A stretch of 64,000 nucleotides of DNA from Pseudoscleropodium purum (Eukaryota > Streptophyta > Bryopsida > Hypnales > Brachytheciaceae). Below, piece after piece: positions 25,066 through 37,340 of the stretch. The position numbers and the translations under genes were made by a program. Each line of letters starts with the position of its first letter. Within the stretch, counting starts at the first letter, position 1. Under the pieces are notes generated by a model. That model was given only the letters and a program-made list of their open reading frames with translations. It was not told where the DNA came from and did no database searches. The stretch lies in contig OZ017804.1 in NCBI GenBank assembly GCA_963969395.1, forward strand, positions 15,872,001 to 15,936,000, in the 5' to 3' direction.

Positions 25066-27494
25066 AAAGTTCTTAGAAGCCTAGAAGTTTTTCTTTTCTT
25101 TTCCTAAGACAAAACCAAAGCTACTAGTATATAGGTTCTTTTCGGGAATAGGTGAATTTGCCTATGTCTAGGGTCACTTTTAAATTAGGATAGAGTTGAT
25201 ATTGTAATTGTTTGTCGATTTGCCATAAGAGCTCAACATTTGACCAATTGAATAATTTTAACGTACATATGATTTAGCTAATTTGCTTAAAACCTCACTA
25301 CCAAACCCAAACCTACCGCTAATTAGATGATGTTATGTTGTAATTTGATACACTTATCAATTGTTTATTGTCAATTTGCTACCAATTGACTAAATACTTT
25401 TCTTAGCAAGATGGAATGTATATCTAGCATACCTAGTCCTAGCCATGTGTTTGCTACTTCAAATCAAATATTCAATATAATTTGACAATTTCAAATAACA
25501 ACCAAACCTTGCAATTTATTGCAAACAAACCATAAGGCAATCCGCTTTTACACAACATGAACACATTAGACATCTCACAATAACACAAACAAATTTAATC
25601 AAGAAAATGGCTAGTATTAATTATAATTTTAACTTCTTCAATCATTCTTAAATTAAATCACTTATCTTTGCTTCTTGTAATGTGACTTCAATATTGTCCA
25701 ACTCATTAGGCAATCCGGCAACTTCTCCTACAATCCTTCACAAGTTAGTCAACTAACAATATACAAACAATTTTAATAAAGTAAAATGGCCATAAATATT
25801 TATAATATTTTTATAATCTTCTTCAATTGTTCCAAATAACTTATCTCTTTTCTTCTTCAATTTTTCCAACCACTTGACTTAGCTGTCAACCTGATAGAGA
25901 TACATACACAACTTTTCACAGACATGGCTATTTGCTTTTTAGTGAAGTAATTTGCCAAGTTGACTCTCTACCTATCATAAAATTTGCCTCTATCACTCAA
26001 ACTATATGATTCTCAACTAAGTAGCAAATTTACAGTTGTTCATTGGTAATTTGGAATTTATATAGGGATCTAAAGATCCACGAAGTGTAGGCACAATTTG
26101 GTCATACTATGACAAATTGCAAGTTGATATAACACAATTATACAATCTCACACATAAAACACAAATATTTTGAAAACAGAATCAATTGAAGGAATACACT
26201 TATACATCAAATCGCCAATGAGTCATAAACGCACATATATCTTTGATATGAATTGAAAACAAAAGCAAAAAATTTGCCCTTGCTAAATAGCCCAAGGAAC
26301 TCATGGCAACTCCTCTAATGTTGGATCCAAAAAGTTATAAGGCTACTTTGTCACCCTTCCTATTCTACCAAATTGTCTTTTTTGAAATTGAAAACAGTCC
26401 TTTTTACATTCCAACAAAATCTCAATTTGCTTGCCACTTCAAAACCAAAATAAAAAGACTAACCTTGTATGAAAGGTAATGAAAAATCAAAAAGGCAATT
26501 GGTTGAAACAATTGGCTTTAGTAAAACAATTTTTGTCCCCTAAAGCTATCAATTTATCTTTTTGTAGCCCAAAAAAATTGTTTGGGGGTCCTATATCTCA
26601 AAAAAATTCAAAGAAAGAGTTTGTCATTTTTTATTCAATACAATTGTGAATAGTTAAAAGTGTGCATGTCAATTTTCACAAGGATTGGAGCAATGGAAGA
26701 TTGATTTTAGAGCCTTACCCATGAAGTGAGGTGCATTGGAAAAACAAAAATTTCACTTACCCCTGTCCAATCACTACATGCTCCAACCAATTAGTCCCAT
26801 GCCCACCTAGCTTGCACCCCCATAGAATTTTTTTTCCTTAGAATGGCTCTTGGATTGGTTAGGTTCAATCACTCCCAAGACAATTCATAGTGAACAATTT
26901 CTTGGAGTGTTTGACTTTAAAAATCACCCAAGGTCGAGCTTTTGTCCAAATTAAAAGTTTTTTTTTGCTATAGAAAGATAACTTGACAAACTAAAGGAAA
27001 AAAAAATTAGAAAAAAATTCTGAGATTTTGGTCTAGATGCCCCTGAAGTTGGATAGCAACCACGAGATGATTGATCAGGCATTTAGGGCTGTTGAAATGA
27101 CATCCAAGTAGAAAATGCCAATCTTTGAATTAATGCTACATTTAACTACTTTGGGACTTTTGAAAGTCTGAAATTACTAATGGTCATGATGAAAAAAAGA
27201 ATTACCATAAAAGAATAATGCAAAACATTGCAAAATCTATGCAAAACATCGGGGGAACTCCCGATCCTACAATTGGGGGACCCCATAGTCTTCAGTCCAA
27301 AATTCAATGAATAGTCCAAAAGTAGTTAAATGTGGCATATTACTAATCCAATTGTATATCAATCAAATTGTCTTACATATTTTAGTAATCATATACAATA
27401 TTGCTTATATGATTTCCTACTTAACAATCCATAAAGGATGTTATAATCTAAATTCAAATGTTATAATCTTTCAATCTATGCAATCAAAGTTTCT
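25066..27494. other. AT-rich intergenic sequence, no gene seen
   Basis: No coding exon is supported. A TCCCCTAAAGC motif at about 26538 could be an isolated end of the CCCCTAAAG family, without a partner. Confidence 0.5.
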
Positions 27495-28277
27495 AAATTT
27501 TTTTCAAAGTTATTGCATGATATGTAATTTTTAATGTTCAACGGGCAGTCCAAAATTTCTTTAAAAATCACTTTTTTTAGAAATAAAAGTTTGAAATTGG
27601 TTTTCTAGATTTATATATACATGTAAATTTATAAATCATTCTATTTTGATTTACAAGATGAAAGTTATGAGGTGTTTTAGTTTACAGGTAGTTATAGATT
27701 CCCTACTCAAAAAGAAACTTTGGAGTCCTTTATTTAACTCAAATTTTCATATTTTTTGAAATAAAATAAAATATATGATGTAAATTGTTTATTACTACAT
27801 TACCACTGTTGGAATTGGAATTTTTCAATTCCACAATTAAATTCTAAACAATTTAGTGTTTTGAATCATTTTCTACTTCATTCTACTTCATTCTACTTAC
27901 TATTTTTTTCCTATATATTGTGCAATTTCAAACAATCTAAAAAATTTCAAGCATGTAGCCAATTTGACTTGAAGAATGAATCCAAAGAGTAACTACCATT
28001 TTGGAAATTTTTTCATATAAATGTGACCTTGTGAAGTGCAACTACCCATATTTTCAGAGGGCCAAAAAAATAATTTGTCACTTGAAACGTCAATATCTTG
28101 CAATCTACATGGTGAAAAACTTTGAAATTTTTTTCACATATCTTAAAAACTATTTTACTACAAGATCTTTTAATTACATGTGTCCAAAAATGTTTTTCAT
28201 CTAAAATTTGGTGCTTGTGTCAAAAATGGCAGTTTTGGAGTGTTTTTGGTGAGAACATAATCTCTGACCTTTCCAGG
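27495..28277 (-). mobile_element. Truncated family A element, inverted
   Basis: Reverse-strand copy of family A: GGCAGTCCAAAATTTCTT, AAACTTTGGAGTCCTTTATT, TACCACTGTTGGAATTGG and CTTGAAACGTCAATATCTTG appear in the order expected for an inverted 12193-13100. The outer end reads CCTTTCCAGG followed by TTAA (28278-28281). The other terminus is missing. Confidence 0.6.
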
Positions 28278-30470
28278 TTAACTTAGTGAACACAAATACT
28301 GAGACTTTGCAATAGTGACTCATTTGGTCAACCAGTCTTGAGAAGAAAAAACCAACCCAGTCAAATTGCCATCATCCAAATGGTGGTGGTTCCGGAACAC
28401 ACCAACACATAATTTGCAACTTCTCCCATGTTAGCTATTCCATCAGCGTCAGCCCAAAAAATATATCGTTCAACCACCAGGTATGCATTTTCATTTGGAG
28501 CAACAACCAATGATCAGGATGCTGATTTTCAAATACTAGCAACAGCCCAATGATGAGGACGTTTTCTTATTCAAAATTTGAACCAGTGACTGACTGACAG
28601 AGGCTCGGCTCTGGAAATGGGGTGCGACGGACCACCGGCTTCAAATGCACCCAACTTGGTGCGGGCTTGTTCACACTCGGATGGAGAGGTGCCACTGGTG
28701 GAGGACACCCTTCATCGGGTGGCCAGTCTTTGGAGAAATTGGACGGAGCATAACTAACATAGTTTACCAATGGGGCAGGGGTTCATTTTGTATCATTGAA
28801 AAGGAGACCTCTACAATGAACAAAAATGGAAATGGTCTTGAAATGGTCCTGAAATGGCTCCTCAACCAACCCCAATACTTGAATTAATTTGTTAGTCCTT
28901 CCCAAACATTTAACAAAGTGTAATACCTTCCTAGCATGGGTAGGAAAACACCTGGTTATCACAATGTTGTGAGGTAGCACATGGCATTTTGGGAGGGTAA
29001 AATAGTGCCCGATTGTAGCACCAGAAAAAAAAATGGCTAAATATTAGTGACTTATTGTAAAGTTTTTTTTGCTAGAGAAGACTTCAACTTTTTAAAAATC
29101 TAGGATGAAGTAGCCAAATTGTAGATGAAAACATAAATATAGATGTGTGACATGTGCTAATGTGATATTTTCTATCCAATATGTAGATGAATGTTGAAAT
29201 TTAGACTACCACTATAACATTTTATATTGTCACTATGGCGTTTCACAAAAAAAATTTAAAAATGCCATGAGGTAGAATAAAGGAAGTAGGGGCTACAAAG
29301 TAGAATATCTAATTTTTCATATATTTTCTAAAATGGAGCAATGCACAATTTATGTAATTTCTTTCAAAAATGATTGGCTATGGACATTTTGATCCAAAGG
29401 TGTCATGGAATTTGTGTCAAGCTAGCCTACATTTTATAATAGATTTGTTGTTGTTTTTTATAAATTTTTGCACTTTGGTTTCCATAATGACAAACATGTT
29501 GTTCACATCATTTTCTCTTCTTCGGATCCCTTTGACTAAAAGTTATGTACAAAGTAACTTTCTATGGTCTCTCAAATTTTGAAGCTTTTATTGACTAAAA
29601 ATTGACAAAATTTTTTGCTTTCCAAGTTTATGCCTTTAAAATAAACAGGATGTATGCCAATTTGCATACATTCAATCAAAATGATTGTCAAAGGATATTT
29701 TTTTTAACATATTGACAATTAGAAACTACAAGTTTTTAAAAAATATATATGAGAATATTTTTAAGTTTTGTAGATTTTTGAAGTCATGACTTATAAATGT
29801 CTAATGAAATGTCACATAAATGCATCTTTGAACCATATTAAAAAAAACTTGAGGCTAGCAATTAGTTTCTCAATTACTTTACAACTATATTGCTCCACAA
29901 ATAAAGTTGAAAACACCCATCATGGCAATTTTGCTTCATATTCACAATACTTTAAAGGAGCCCCAATATGACATAATTAGGAAGGTAGCCAGATTATATA
30001 TTTTTACCATCATAGTAAATTGGAAATCTAAAAACTCAATGCTAAATTATTGGAATATGGAACATTCTCTCTAATTTGAATATTCTAACAATTGAAGGAA
30101 CTCATGTTGTATTTGCTACATTTTCTTAAAAGTTATTCCAATCACATGGAGTAGAAAGTAGAACGCTAAATTATAAGAAAGTAGAACGCAAAGAATTATT
30201 CAAGGTAAGTTTACAAAATGAATTATTTTGTCGCTACATAGAAATTATACATTTGTAGCCAATAAGCTTGGTAAAATACCAAATCCAATCTTTTTTAGTC
30301 AATACTTAGAATTTTTTATTTTAATTTTACAAATTAGTTTCTATCCCTTGATTCTTTGGTAGATGTTTTTCAATCTCTATTTTTCAAATAAATGGAAAAA
30401 TTTGTTGCAAAATTAGAACAATAGTGGATCCTAAGCAAAAGTACATATAGATCTATCATTATAATGACAC
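28278..30470. other. Spacer with a short GC-richer patch
   Basis: A GC-richer patch at about 28580-28750 yields overlapping ORFs on both strands, none recognisable. Positions about 28740-28980 are family D (separate entry). The remainder to 30470 is AT-rich without visible genes. Confidence 0.5.
28740..28980 (-). repeat. Dispersed repeat family D, copy 2
   Basis: Shares TTGAAAAGGAGACCTCTACA, CTCAACCAACCCC and AGTCCTTCCCAAACAT blocks with about 7190-7380, and the GGAGACC...GAGCCAACCC arrangement with about 50455-50560. On the minus strand the readings GRTNKLIQVLGLVEE (here) and IRALGWLNEEY (at 50.5 kb) are related, hinting at a common, now decayed, source sequence. Confidence 0.45.
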
Positions 30471-30776
30471 AAGGTGCATACACCCAAAAATCGCACCTTG
30501 CTTAAAAATTGCCATCATCACTCTATGTACGTCTTTGGAATCAATATGTACCTATGAGGAAGAAATGATTTTAAAAACATTCACCAAAAAAACACTTAAG
30601 CCCTTTATAACTTTTGCATACAATATCCAAATGTCGCCTTCTTTGGTGCACTGGAACCTCCTTTCACTTGCAAGGAAAAAAATCAATGAAAATTTGATTA
30701 GTATAATCTAACTTGACCAGTCTAATTGTAATAAAAGTAGCTAAGTATTGAAGCAAAAAGTGTTAGTTTAGGAAGT

Positions 30777-31106
30777 AAGGTAAGAGGTTCTAAAAGCGCA
30801 CATGTTCTAAAAGCACCTACTTCCTTAAATGTATATTGCATGTACATGTTGCTTTCTTGTAGCTTTCAATCATGTACAAACAATGTACATTTTAGGAGGT
30901 GGATGCTACTAGAGCCCTATGCCACTTCAGCTTCAAAATTTCATAACCAATTCCACAAAGCTCCAAAAAAATATGAAACCACTTGGGTTGCATGCTAATT
31001 CTACTTGTTTTTCAAGGAAAATTTACTGAAAAATATTTAAAGAAGTTTCACCTCCCCCAAAATCAGTTCCAGCTCTTCAATGGTCAATTTATGGACCTCC
31101 TACCTT
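30777..31106. mobile_element. 330-bp AAGGTA-ended element (family E)
   Basis: The left end is AAGGTAAGAGGTTCTAAAAG and the right end, reverse-complemented, AAGGTAGGAGGTCCATAAAT. The interior shares ACAAACAATGTACA, AGGTGGA and CATAACCAATTCCACAAAGC with 33950-34372 in the same orientation. No target duplication is visible. Confidence 0.6.
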
Positions 31107-31962
31107 ACCCACCTTATCCATGGAAGTGAAAAACTTTGAAGAAAAAATTCACCAAAGGTGAAAAATGGAAAAATAAACAAACAAACAAAACAGTCGGTGG
31201 CTTGGTCAAACTCCTCCCCCTCTTCCAACATCAATGGAGGGAGGAGTGTCCGTCCGTCCAGGGCCGTTTCTTGTTGTTTTTAACGGTTTGAGAATTGTGT
31301 CTGGACATGGAATTCCTGGAACCATTTCAACAGTAGTACGTAACAAGGAGGGCGTGAATGTAAATTGTAATCATATGGGCTTCATTCCTGAAATCATAAG
31401 TGTTGAAGTCTCGTTCAAAGATTGAAGAAGAACTGGAAGAAGAAGAAGAAGGTCGTCCTAGGACGACTTTCCTTCTATGGGTTGAATAACTTGAATGCAG
31501 CTGCGACGGATTCGGAAGCAAAATTGATTACATGATTGCCATGCATTTCATTACACCATGTTCGTGGAGTCATTTATGACGTGACTGTACACTTGTATTT
31601 TGTCAGAGAAAAAGGGATAAAATTTCTACAAAGTTATCTTTGAATGTAACAAGGTAAAGCTGGACCCTTATTTGGAATTTTGGCCATGAAAACTGATGTG
31701 AAAAAAAAGAAGAAAAAAGAAGTACTGTAGAATTTTTCTTAATGATTGAGTATTACCTTGAAAGGGAATTTGAAAAATCATTATACAAATAATTTAAAAA
31801 TGTACAAACAATCAATTTGAGTTGATATTTGGAACTGATCTTTTCAATTGACCTTGCATAGTGCTTAAATATGACTAAAAAAAATAAGAGTATGATTGGT
31901 TAATATATTGAATTTGGAGTTTGGGAAAATAATTTGAAAAAGATGATTTGGGCGTACTCTTT
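31107..31962. other. Spacer inside the long-TIR element
   Basis: Contains a short GC-richer patch (about 31200-31560) with GAAGAAGAAG-type runs. The small ORFs on either strand are not recognisable as proteins. Confidence 0.45.
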
Positions 31963-33560
31963 CAATACTTTTAAGTATATCTAAGACTTTTATTTTAGTG
32001 AATGGTTATAGATAGAATTGAGAATAGAAAGTGAAAGTAAAACAAATATCTTCTATTATATAAGACAAAATCTAGGGATATTTTCTTGGAGATTCATTCT
32101 TTTTTATGGTAGTGTGATTTGGCCTTCTTACAAAAGTGTTTTCTTGCATCTATTTTCTAGGGGGTCTATCTTTTATTGTATTTGTTTGAGGTATGGCTAA
32201 AACCAATTTTGATGTTCTTTTTGTGCTGAGATCTAATGTGAAGGTAGAAAATTCTCGACATCGACGTCTAATAGATGTAGACATTGAGAAATTTCATCAA
32301 GGATTTCTCCACATTTTAGAATTAAAGCTCATCAAGACATATTTGACTAGATTTGGAGATTGTTTATTTCATGATGTGGTGTATGGGTTGTTATTTTTTT
32401 GGATGTAGGTGTTAACAATAAAGGCTATAATTTTTGCTTGATGGAAAGATTTGAGGACTTGAGCAACTAAAATATTGAGGGAGCATCTCTAAAGACTTGA
32501 TGAAGAGTTGGCAACTAAAATAAAAATTTATGAGGGATGTACACCTTGAATTCCTTCCTAAACCATCTATTTTTTACTATGTGGATTTTATGTGTAGGCC
32601 ATGCAATGAATGGGGACTATGGGGAAATATGGTTATTATGCATTTTGTATTGAGAGCTACTGGTAGACCTATAGTTGTTTACAACATTGAGCAATTCAAA
32701 CAATAAGAAGATGTATACGAAGTCTCATACACATCTATGACAATTGGATCAATTCTTAGAGAAAATCAGTTGAAAGTATGCATATGAATCTTCGTGTCTT
32801 CTTGTTGTTTGAACCACTCAATGTCTTACACAACTAAAGGTTTACCAATAGCATTTGATATAAAACGCAGAATAACTATACCATCCCATAGTCCCCATTC
32901 ACTACGTGGCCCATACATGCATTAGATCCACATAGTCAAAAATAAATGGTTGAAGAAAGAGCTCAAGGTGTACATCCTTTGAAAATTTGATTTCAACCAC
33001 CAAGTTTTGATCAAGTCTTAGAAGATGCTCCCTCAATATCCTAGTTACTCAAGGCCTTAAATCTTTTGAGCAAGCAAAATTATGGGCTTCATTATTAACA
33101 CGTACACCAAATAGAAAATAACAATCCATATACCATAGCATCAAATAAATAGTCTCCAATTCTAATCAAATACATCTTGATGAATTTTAATTTTAGAATG
33201 TGGAGAAATCTTCAATGAAATTTCTCGATGTATGTATCTATTAAATGTCAACATTGAGAAGTTTTTGCCTCTATATTGGATCTTGGAACAAGAAGACAAG
33301 GCAATTTAGTTTTAGCCATACTATAGACAAATAAAATAATAGATAGATACCCTAGAAAATAGATGCAAAAAACAATTTTACAAGAAGGTCAAACCACTCA
33401 ACCATAGAAAATGATATATCTCTTCATCCAAAATATCGTTTTATATAATCTTATATAATAGAAGACATTTGTTCTACTTTTATTTTCTATTCTCAATTCT
33501 ACATATAACCATCTACTAAAGTAAAAGTCCTAGTCGCATGTAGAAGTATTCTAAGTATGA
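31963..33560. repeat. 1.6-kb foldback with arms of about 750 bp
   Basis: The left arm (about 31963-32735) and right arm (about 32795-33560) are imperfect reverse complements. TTATAGATAGAATTGAGAAT matches inverted ATTCTCAATTCTACATATAA. Other matching pairs are the CATCTATTTTCTAGGG block, the GGGGACTATGGG block and the AAGAAGATGTATACGAAG centre. The small plus-strand ORFs at 32018-32408 lie in one arm and have no known domain. Transcription would give a very long hairpin RNA. Confidence 0.75.
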
Positions 33561-33949
33561 ATTCATGGACAAGAATTTGTAGTAGTCTTTATTGCAACTA
33601 GTCACTTTATTTATTAACAAACCCATTGACCTATACGGGCATAACATTACAACAATGAATCATGGTGCCTTTGGGAGTCATTATAATTTGTAGTTGATTT
33701 TCTATATACCCAAATTATTATACAAACCAGTAATTGTCTTCTATTTTCCTTTCAATTTAGTCTAAAGTTTTCAAAACCTATAAGAACTTATTTATTTTTA
33801 CTTTGACAATATGTTTTTTTATTACCTAATTTTGCCACTAACAAAAATTACAACAATCAACTTAGGTTAAGAAAATAGTTAGGATAGTTGATCAATATAA
33901 GAAAAGAATAGTATAAGGGTTAATGTATATACATGTTCTAAGGAGGAAG

Positions 33950-34372
33950 GTCCATAAAGTGCTTCACAATTTTGTTTTTTTATGATATAAAGCTATTCCC
34001 TGGACAAATGTTTGATGCTAGATATTGGAAAGATGGTCTAATCATGGTCCTAATTACATCTATGTATTGCAAAAAAGAATCCGTAGTGCTTGCACTCTAA
34101 AAGATATTATATAATGTGGAGGTACATTTTGCTTTTCAATTGCACCCAAAATATACAAACAATGTACAATTCAAGAGGTGGACGCTTCTAGCTAGTACCT
34201 ACTGCATTTGAACTTCAAAAATCCATAACTAATTCCATAAAGCTCCAAAAAATACAAAACGACATGGGTTAGATGCCAAGTTTGATTCGTCTTTGCTAGG
34301 AGTCTATCTGACCTCTCCCAATCTAATTTTCAGCTCTTAAATGGTCACTTCATGAACCTCCTACCATACCTT
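33950..34372. mobile_element. 423-bp AAGGTA-ended element (family E)
   Basis: The left end is AAGGAGGAAGGTCCATAAAG and the right end, reverse-complemented, AAGGTATGGTAGGAGGTTCA. The interior matches the 30777 copy (ACAAACAATGTACA, CATAACTAATTCCATAAAGC, GGTTAGATGCCAA). Longer than the sister copy. Confidence 0.55.
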
Positions 34373-35187
34373 CGGTGCAGAAGCATAATTATATATTATT
34401 TATAAATTTTTTTTTTGTACTGTACAACCATACAATTGCATGTTACTGACTGAAAAACTGCTTCTAAGTTAACTTAGTACATGTTTTAAGTTGTACACAT
34501 CAACTGAGATTACATTGATTAAATTTTTGCCCATCAATCCCAGCTGTTAATTGGTAGTGACCCGCAGTCTCCATCTCTTCATGTGAAAACAGAACAAGTC
34601 TAAGGTCGGACAAACTGAACCCAGCTCTGAGCAGCCACTTAGTTAGCATATTAAAAAAATAGTATTGGTTAGCATGTGTACGAAACAAAAGTGCATCACT
34701 CTCATGCATTTGTTTGTGGTAAATTGACTCGTCAACTTAAAAAATACTTTTATAGTGATTGAGAGAGAGGGGGAGTCCATCAAGGGACCATTGCACAGTC
34801 CATTGGGATTGTGTTTGTACAGTACAGGTACTCATCTTTTGCGACGAGTTTTCCTTTGCAATAGAAGAGTTTATCTCTCTCGGTATATGATACAAGGGAG
34901 GGGCACCCCAAATTGCTACTTTTTCTACTATGGACAATTATATGTTATTAGAGTAGCTAGATTTCTATTGATATTCTCATTGGGAAGTGGCGAGAGATTT
35001 GAGAACATGTCGTTTGGATACTATATGCAAAAGTTATGAAGGGAGGGGGCAAACTTTTTTGGGTTGATGTTCTATAATGGGATTTCTACAAGAACGGTAC
35101 ATATTGATTTTGGAGATCTACACAACATGGGCATCTCATAAAGTGACGCTTTTAAGGTTTGGCGAAATTTTAGGGGAGTCTACCTTA

Positions 35188-36349
35188 CATATGTCCCTAA
35201 CGTAAGCATATACTATTAGCGTCACTCACTCTACTCAAAAGGTTTGTCATCAAACCTACTACGAACAAACTCCCAAGAGCACCATCTATAGGGGTTGTCA
35301 CATCTTCTTCTCCCCATTCTCAATCTTCAATGAATGGGTTTGTGGCACTTTCTTGTTGGCTTGCAGAGGGTTCATTCTCTAAAGATTGAGAATGAAGATT
35401 CTCCTCCTCCGGCAATGAAGAAGGGGTTTAAAGAAGTTTTCACATGAGAATATTTCACCCCTAAAAGTGTTGTTTTCACCCTAGTGGCCCAATTTGCATG
35501 TTGCTACTTTCACCCTTGGATGCACGATGAACTCCTATGAATGCATTGAACTTGTCTAAATGCACATGCTTAACTCATCTAAATGCACACCTTGAATTGC
35601 TATGAATGTATAATCATTGAAAAATCATTACATCAATTGTGAATCACATGTGAACACTTCTCTCCATTCTCATTAGGGATAGTCACAACTTCTTCAACCT
35701 AAATTCAATTCTCTGAGAAATGAGACACGGAGCTCTGTGATTGACATTTTGGGTGTTGTAAGCCTCCCAATCTCCGACCTCATGTTTTTCCGTTTCTTCT
35801 CCTCCGCAAGTGAAAAAATGGCACTTCATTCTCTAACCTCTGACAATTTTTGATTTTTTGCTCCTCCATTTCACCCCTTCGCCAACCATGCACTCAATCA
35901 CATGCTCTTCATTTAAGCCTTAGCCTCTCTCATTGGGTCCTTATTTCAAGCAAAACTATTTGTAATTTGCAATTCCAATTCTCCATGCTTGCCGCACCAA
36001 AAGGGGTGTCATGCCTTCTTCACACAAAATGGTTCTCTATTGGCTCCTTGATTTTCTCACCAACTTCTCCGACTTCGTTGAACTTTGTTTCTGAGAGGAG
36101 GTGTGACAACCCCTAATGTTGTTAGCACACTCTAAGCCAAGTTTGAGTGGGGTTATTTGTGGCCCTCGATCTTCGAGAGGGATCTAGCGTCTCGCAGCTC
36201 CCAAATCCCAATGCGTATACTGGACCCAAAATCCAAAGCGACGGAGGCCACGGTACAGACCGATTTCTGTCTCGTTAGATTGAATTGCGCCTCTTCGTGA
36301 AGCTTAATTTTTCTCAAGCTGTCGACTTGCTGCGCTTCTCTGAGGCATT
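35188..36349. other. Spacer before the Harbinger relic
   Basis: No gene is supported. CATTCTCAATCTTC near 35317 and the inverted GATTGAGAATGAAG near 35384 form a short hairpin. The 35850-36116 plus ORF has no domain. Confidence 0.45.
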
Positions 36350-37340
36350 GGAGATGGAGCAGTGGCGAGATCAGCTCTTTACACAGGCGTCCATTCGATC
36401 TCCGAGCAGCTGGAGATCGACTCCGACGAAGAAACGGACGAATTTTCCATGGCAATTTTGGATTGATCGACATCAAAGGAGATTCAAAATGGCGAAGGTA
36501 ATTAAAGCGCCTCGCAGACAGAGAAGAGAAGAGGAGCAGATTTGGCAGGACCTTCATGGACAGGAATCGGGGAAGGATCATGGCATGACCACCTGCTTCG
36601 GGACTACTTCAGTCTCTCCAAATCCTGTCTTCGATGATACCAAATTCAAACGTCGTCAATTGAGATCATGTGCAAACCATTGTTTTTCGCAAATTGTGGA
36701 GTTTGTATGTAGCTTTGACTCAAACTTTGTTCCAAAGTGAGATGATGTTGGAAGAACTGGATAATGTTCTTTATAGAAATGTATTGTGGCCTTGTGAATG
36801 CTTGGATATGTATCAGATAACCAATGAGCCGCAGTAGCATCGAGTAGGTTATCGGACACAACCGGTTGTTCACTTTTCAATCACAACTTTTGATCTTCGT
36901 GATCCAAAGGTGTATGAAGCAAGTTGAAAGGAAAGAAGGTTATGAGTTGCCAATGAAACAGTGCCACATTAGCATTTAAAAAACAACAACTGGTTATGGT
37001 GTAGTTGATGATGCTATCAATGAATATTGTTGATTGGGAGAGCGCACTGCACAAGGAAGCATTGGAACGATTTGTCGTAGCCATTTGTTGTTGCTTCGAA
37101 GAGGAATTCTTGAGAAAACCAACATATGTGGACATCGCTAGACAATTGAATGTGAATTTGAGATGTGGGCATCAATATGATAATGGTATGTTTGCTTTCA
37201 AATTCTTGTTGTCAATGGACATAGATATAATGTGTGACATTACACAAGTATGCAACATAATGCATAGTATGATAGTATAAGACAAAATTGGATTGGACAT
37301 GGAGCTTCTGATTCAAGAAGGAATTGATAGAGGACACGAG
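36350..37340 (+). pseudogene. PIF/Harbinger-type (Plant_tran-like) transposase relic
   Basis: Reading across frames recovers pieces of a plant Harbinger-class transposase/nuclease in order. First comes an acidic N-terminal segment with DSDEETDEF (about 36420). Next is HDHLLRDYF (about 36584), then PNPVFDDTKFKRR, then FVCSFDSNFVPK (about 36705). DDVGRTG with a KCIVAL block follows, then GYGVVDDAINEYC (about 36990). LHKEALERFVVAI, EEEFLRKPTYVDIARQL (about 37110) and, near the C-terminal region, CNIMHSMIV (about 37255) complete it. Stops and frameshifts interrupt it repeatedly, and the catalytic middle between IARQL and the C-terminal block is deleted. It is therefore a dead, internally deleted copy. 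Family assignment rests on remembered motif order, not on a search. Confidence 0.7.

Larger units (their letters stand above)
30471..35187. mobile_element. Long-TIR element (family C), 4.7 kb, with nested elements
   Basis: The left end AAGGTGCATACACCC (30471) and the right end AAGGTAGACTCCCC (reverse complement, ending 35187) begin roughly 300-bp inverted repeats. Both sides share AATCAATATGTACC, then ATAACTTTTGCATA and the TTGGATA/TATCCAA block, in the order found in 19951-21809. Inside lie two family E elements and a 1.6-kb foldback. No transposase ORF. Interpreting the two ends as one insertion is inference from their matching, opposed orientation. Confidence 0.5.

Noticed and set aside
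36153..36581. 142-codon minus-strand ORF
   Set aside because: Antisense shadow of the Harbinger-type relic, which is recognisable on the plus strand.
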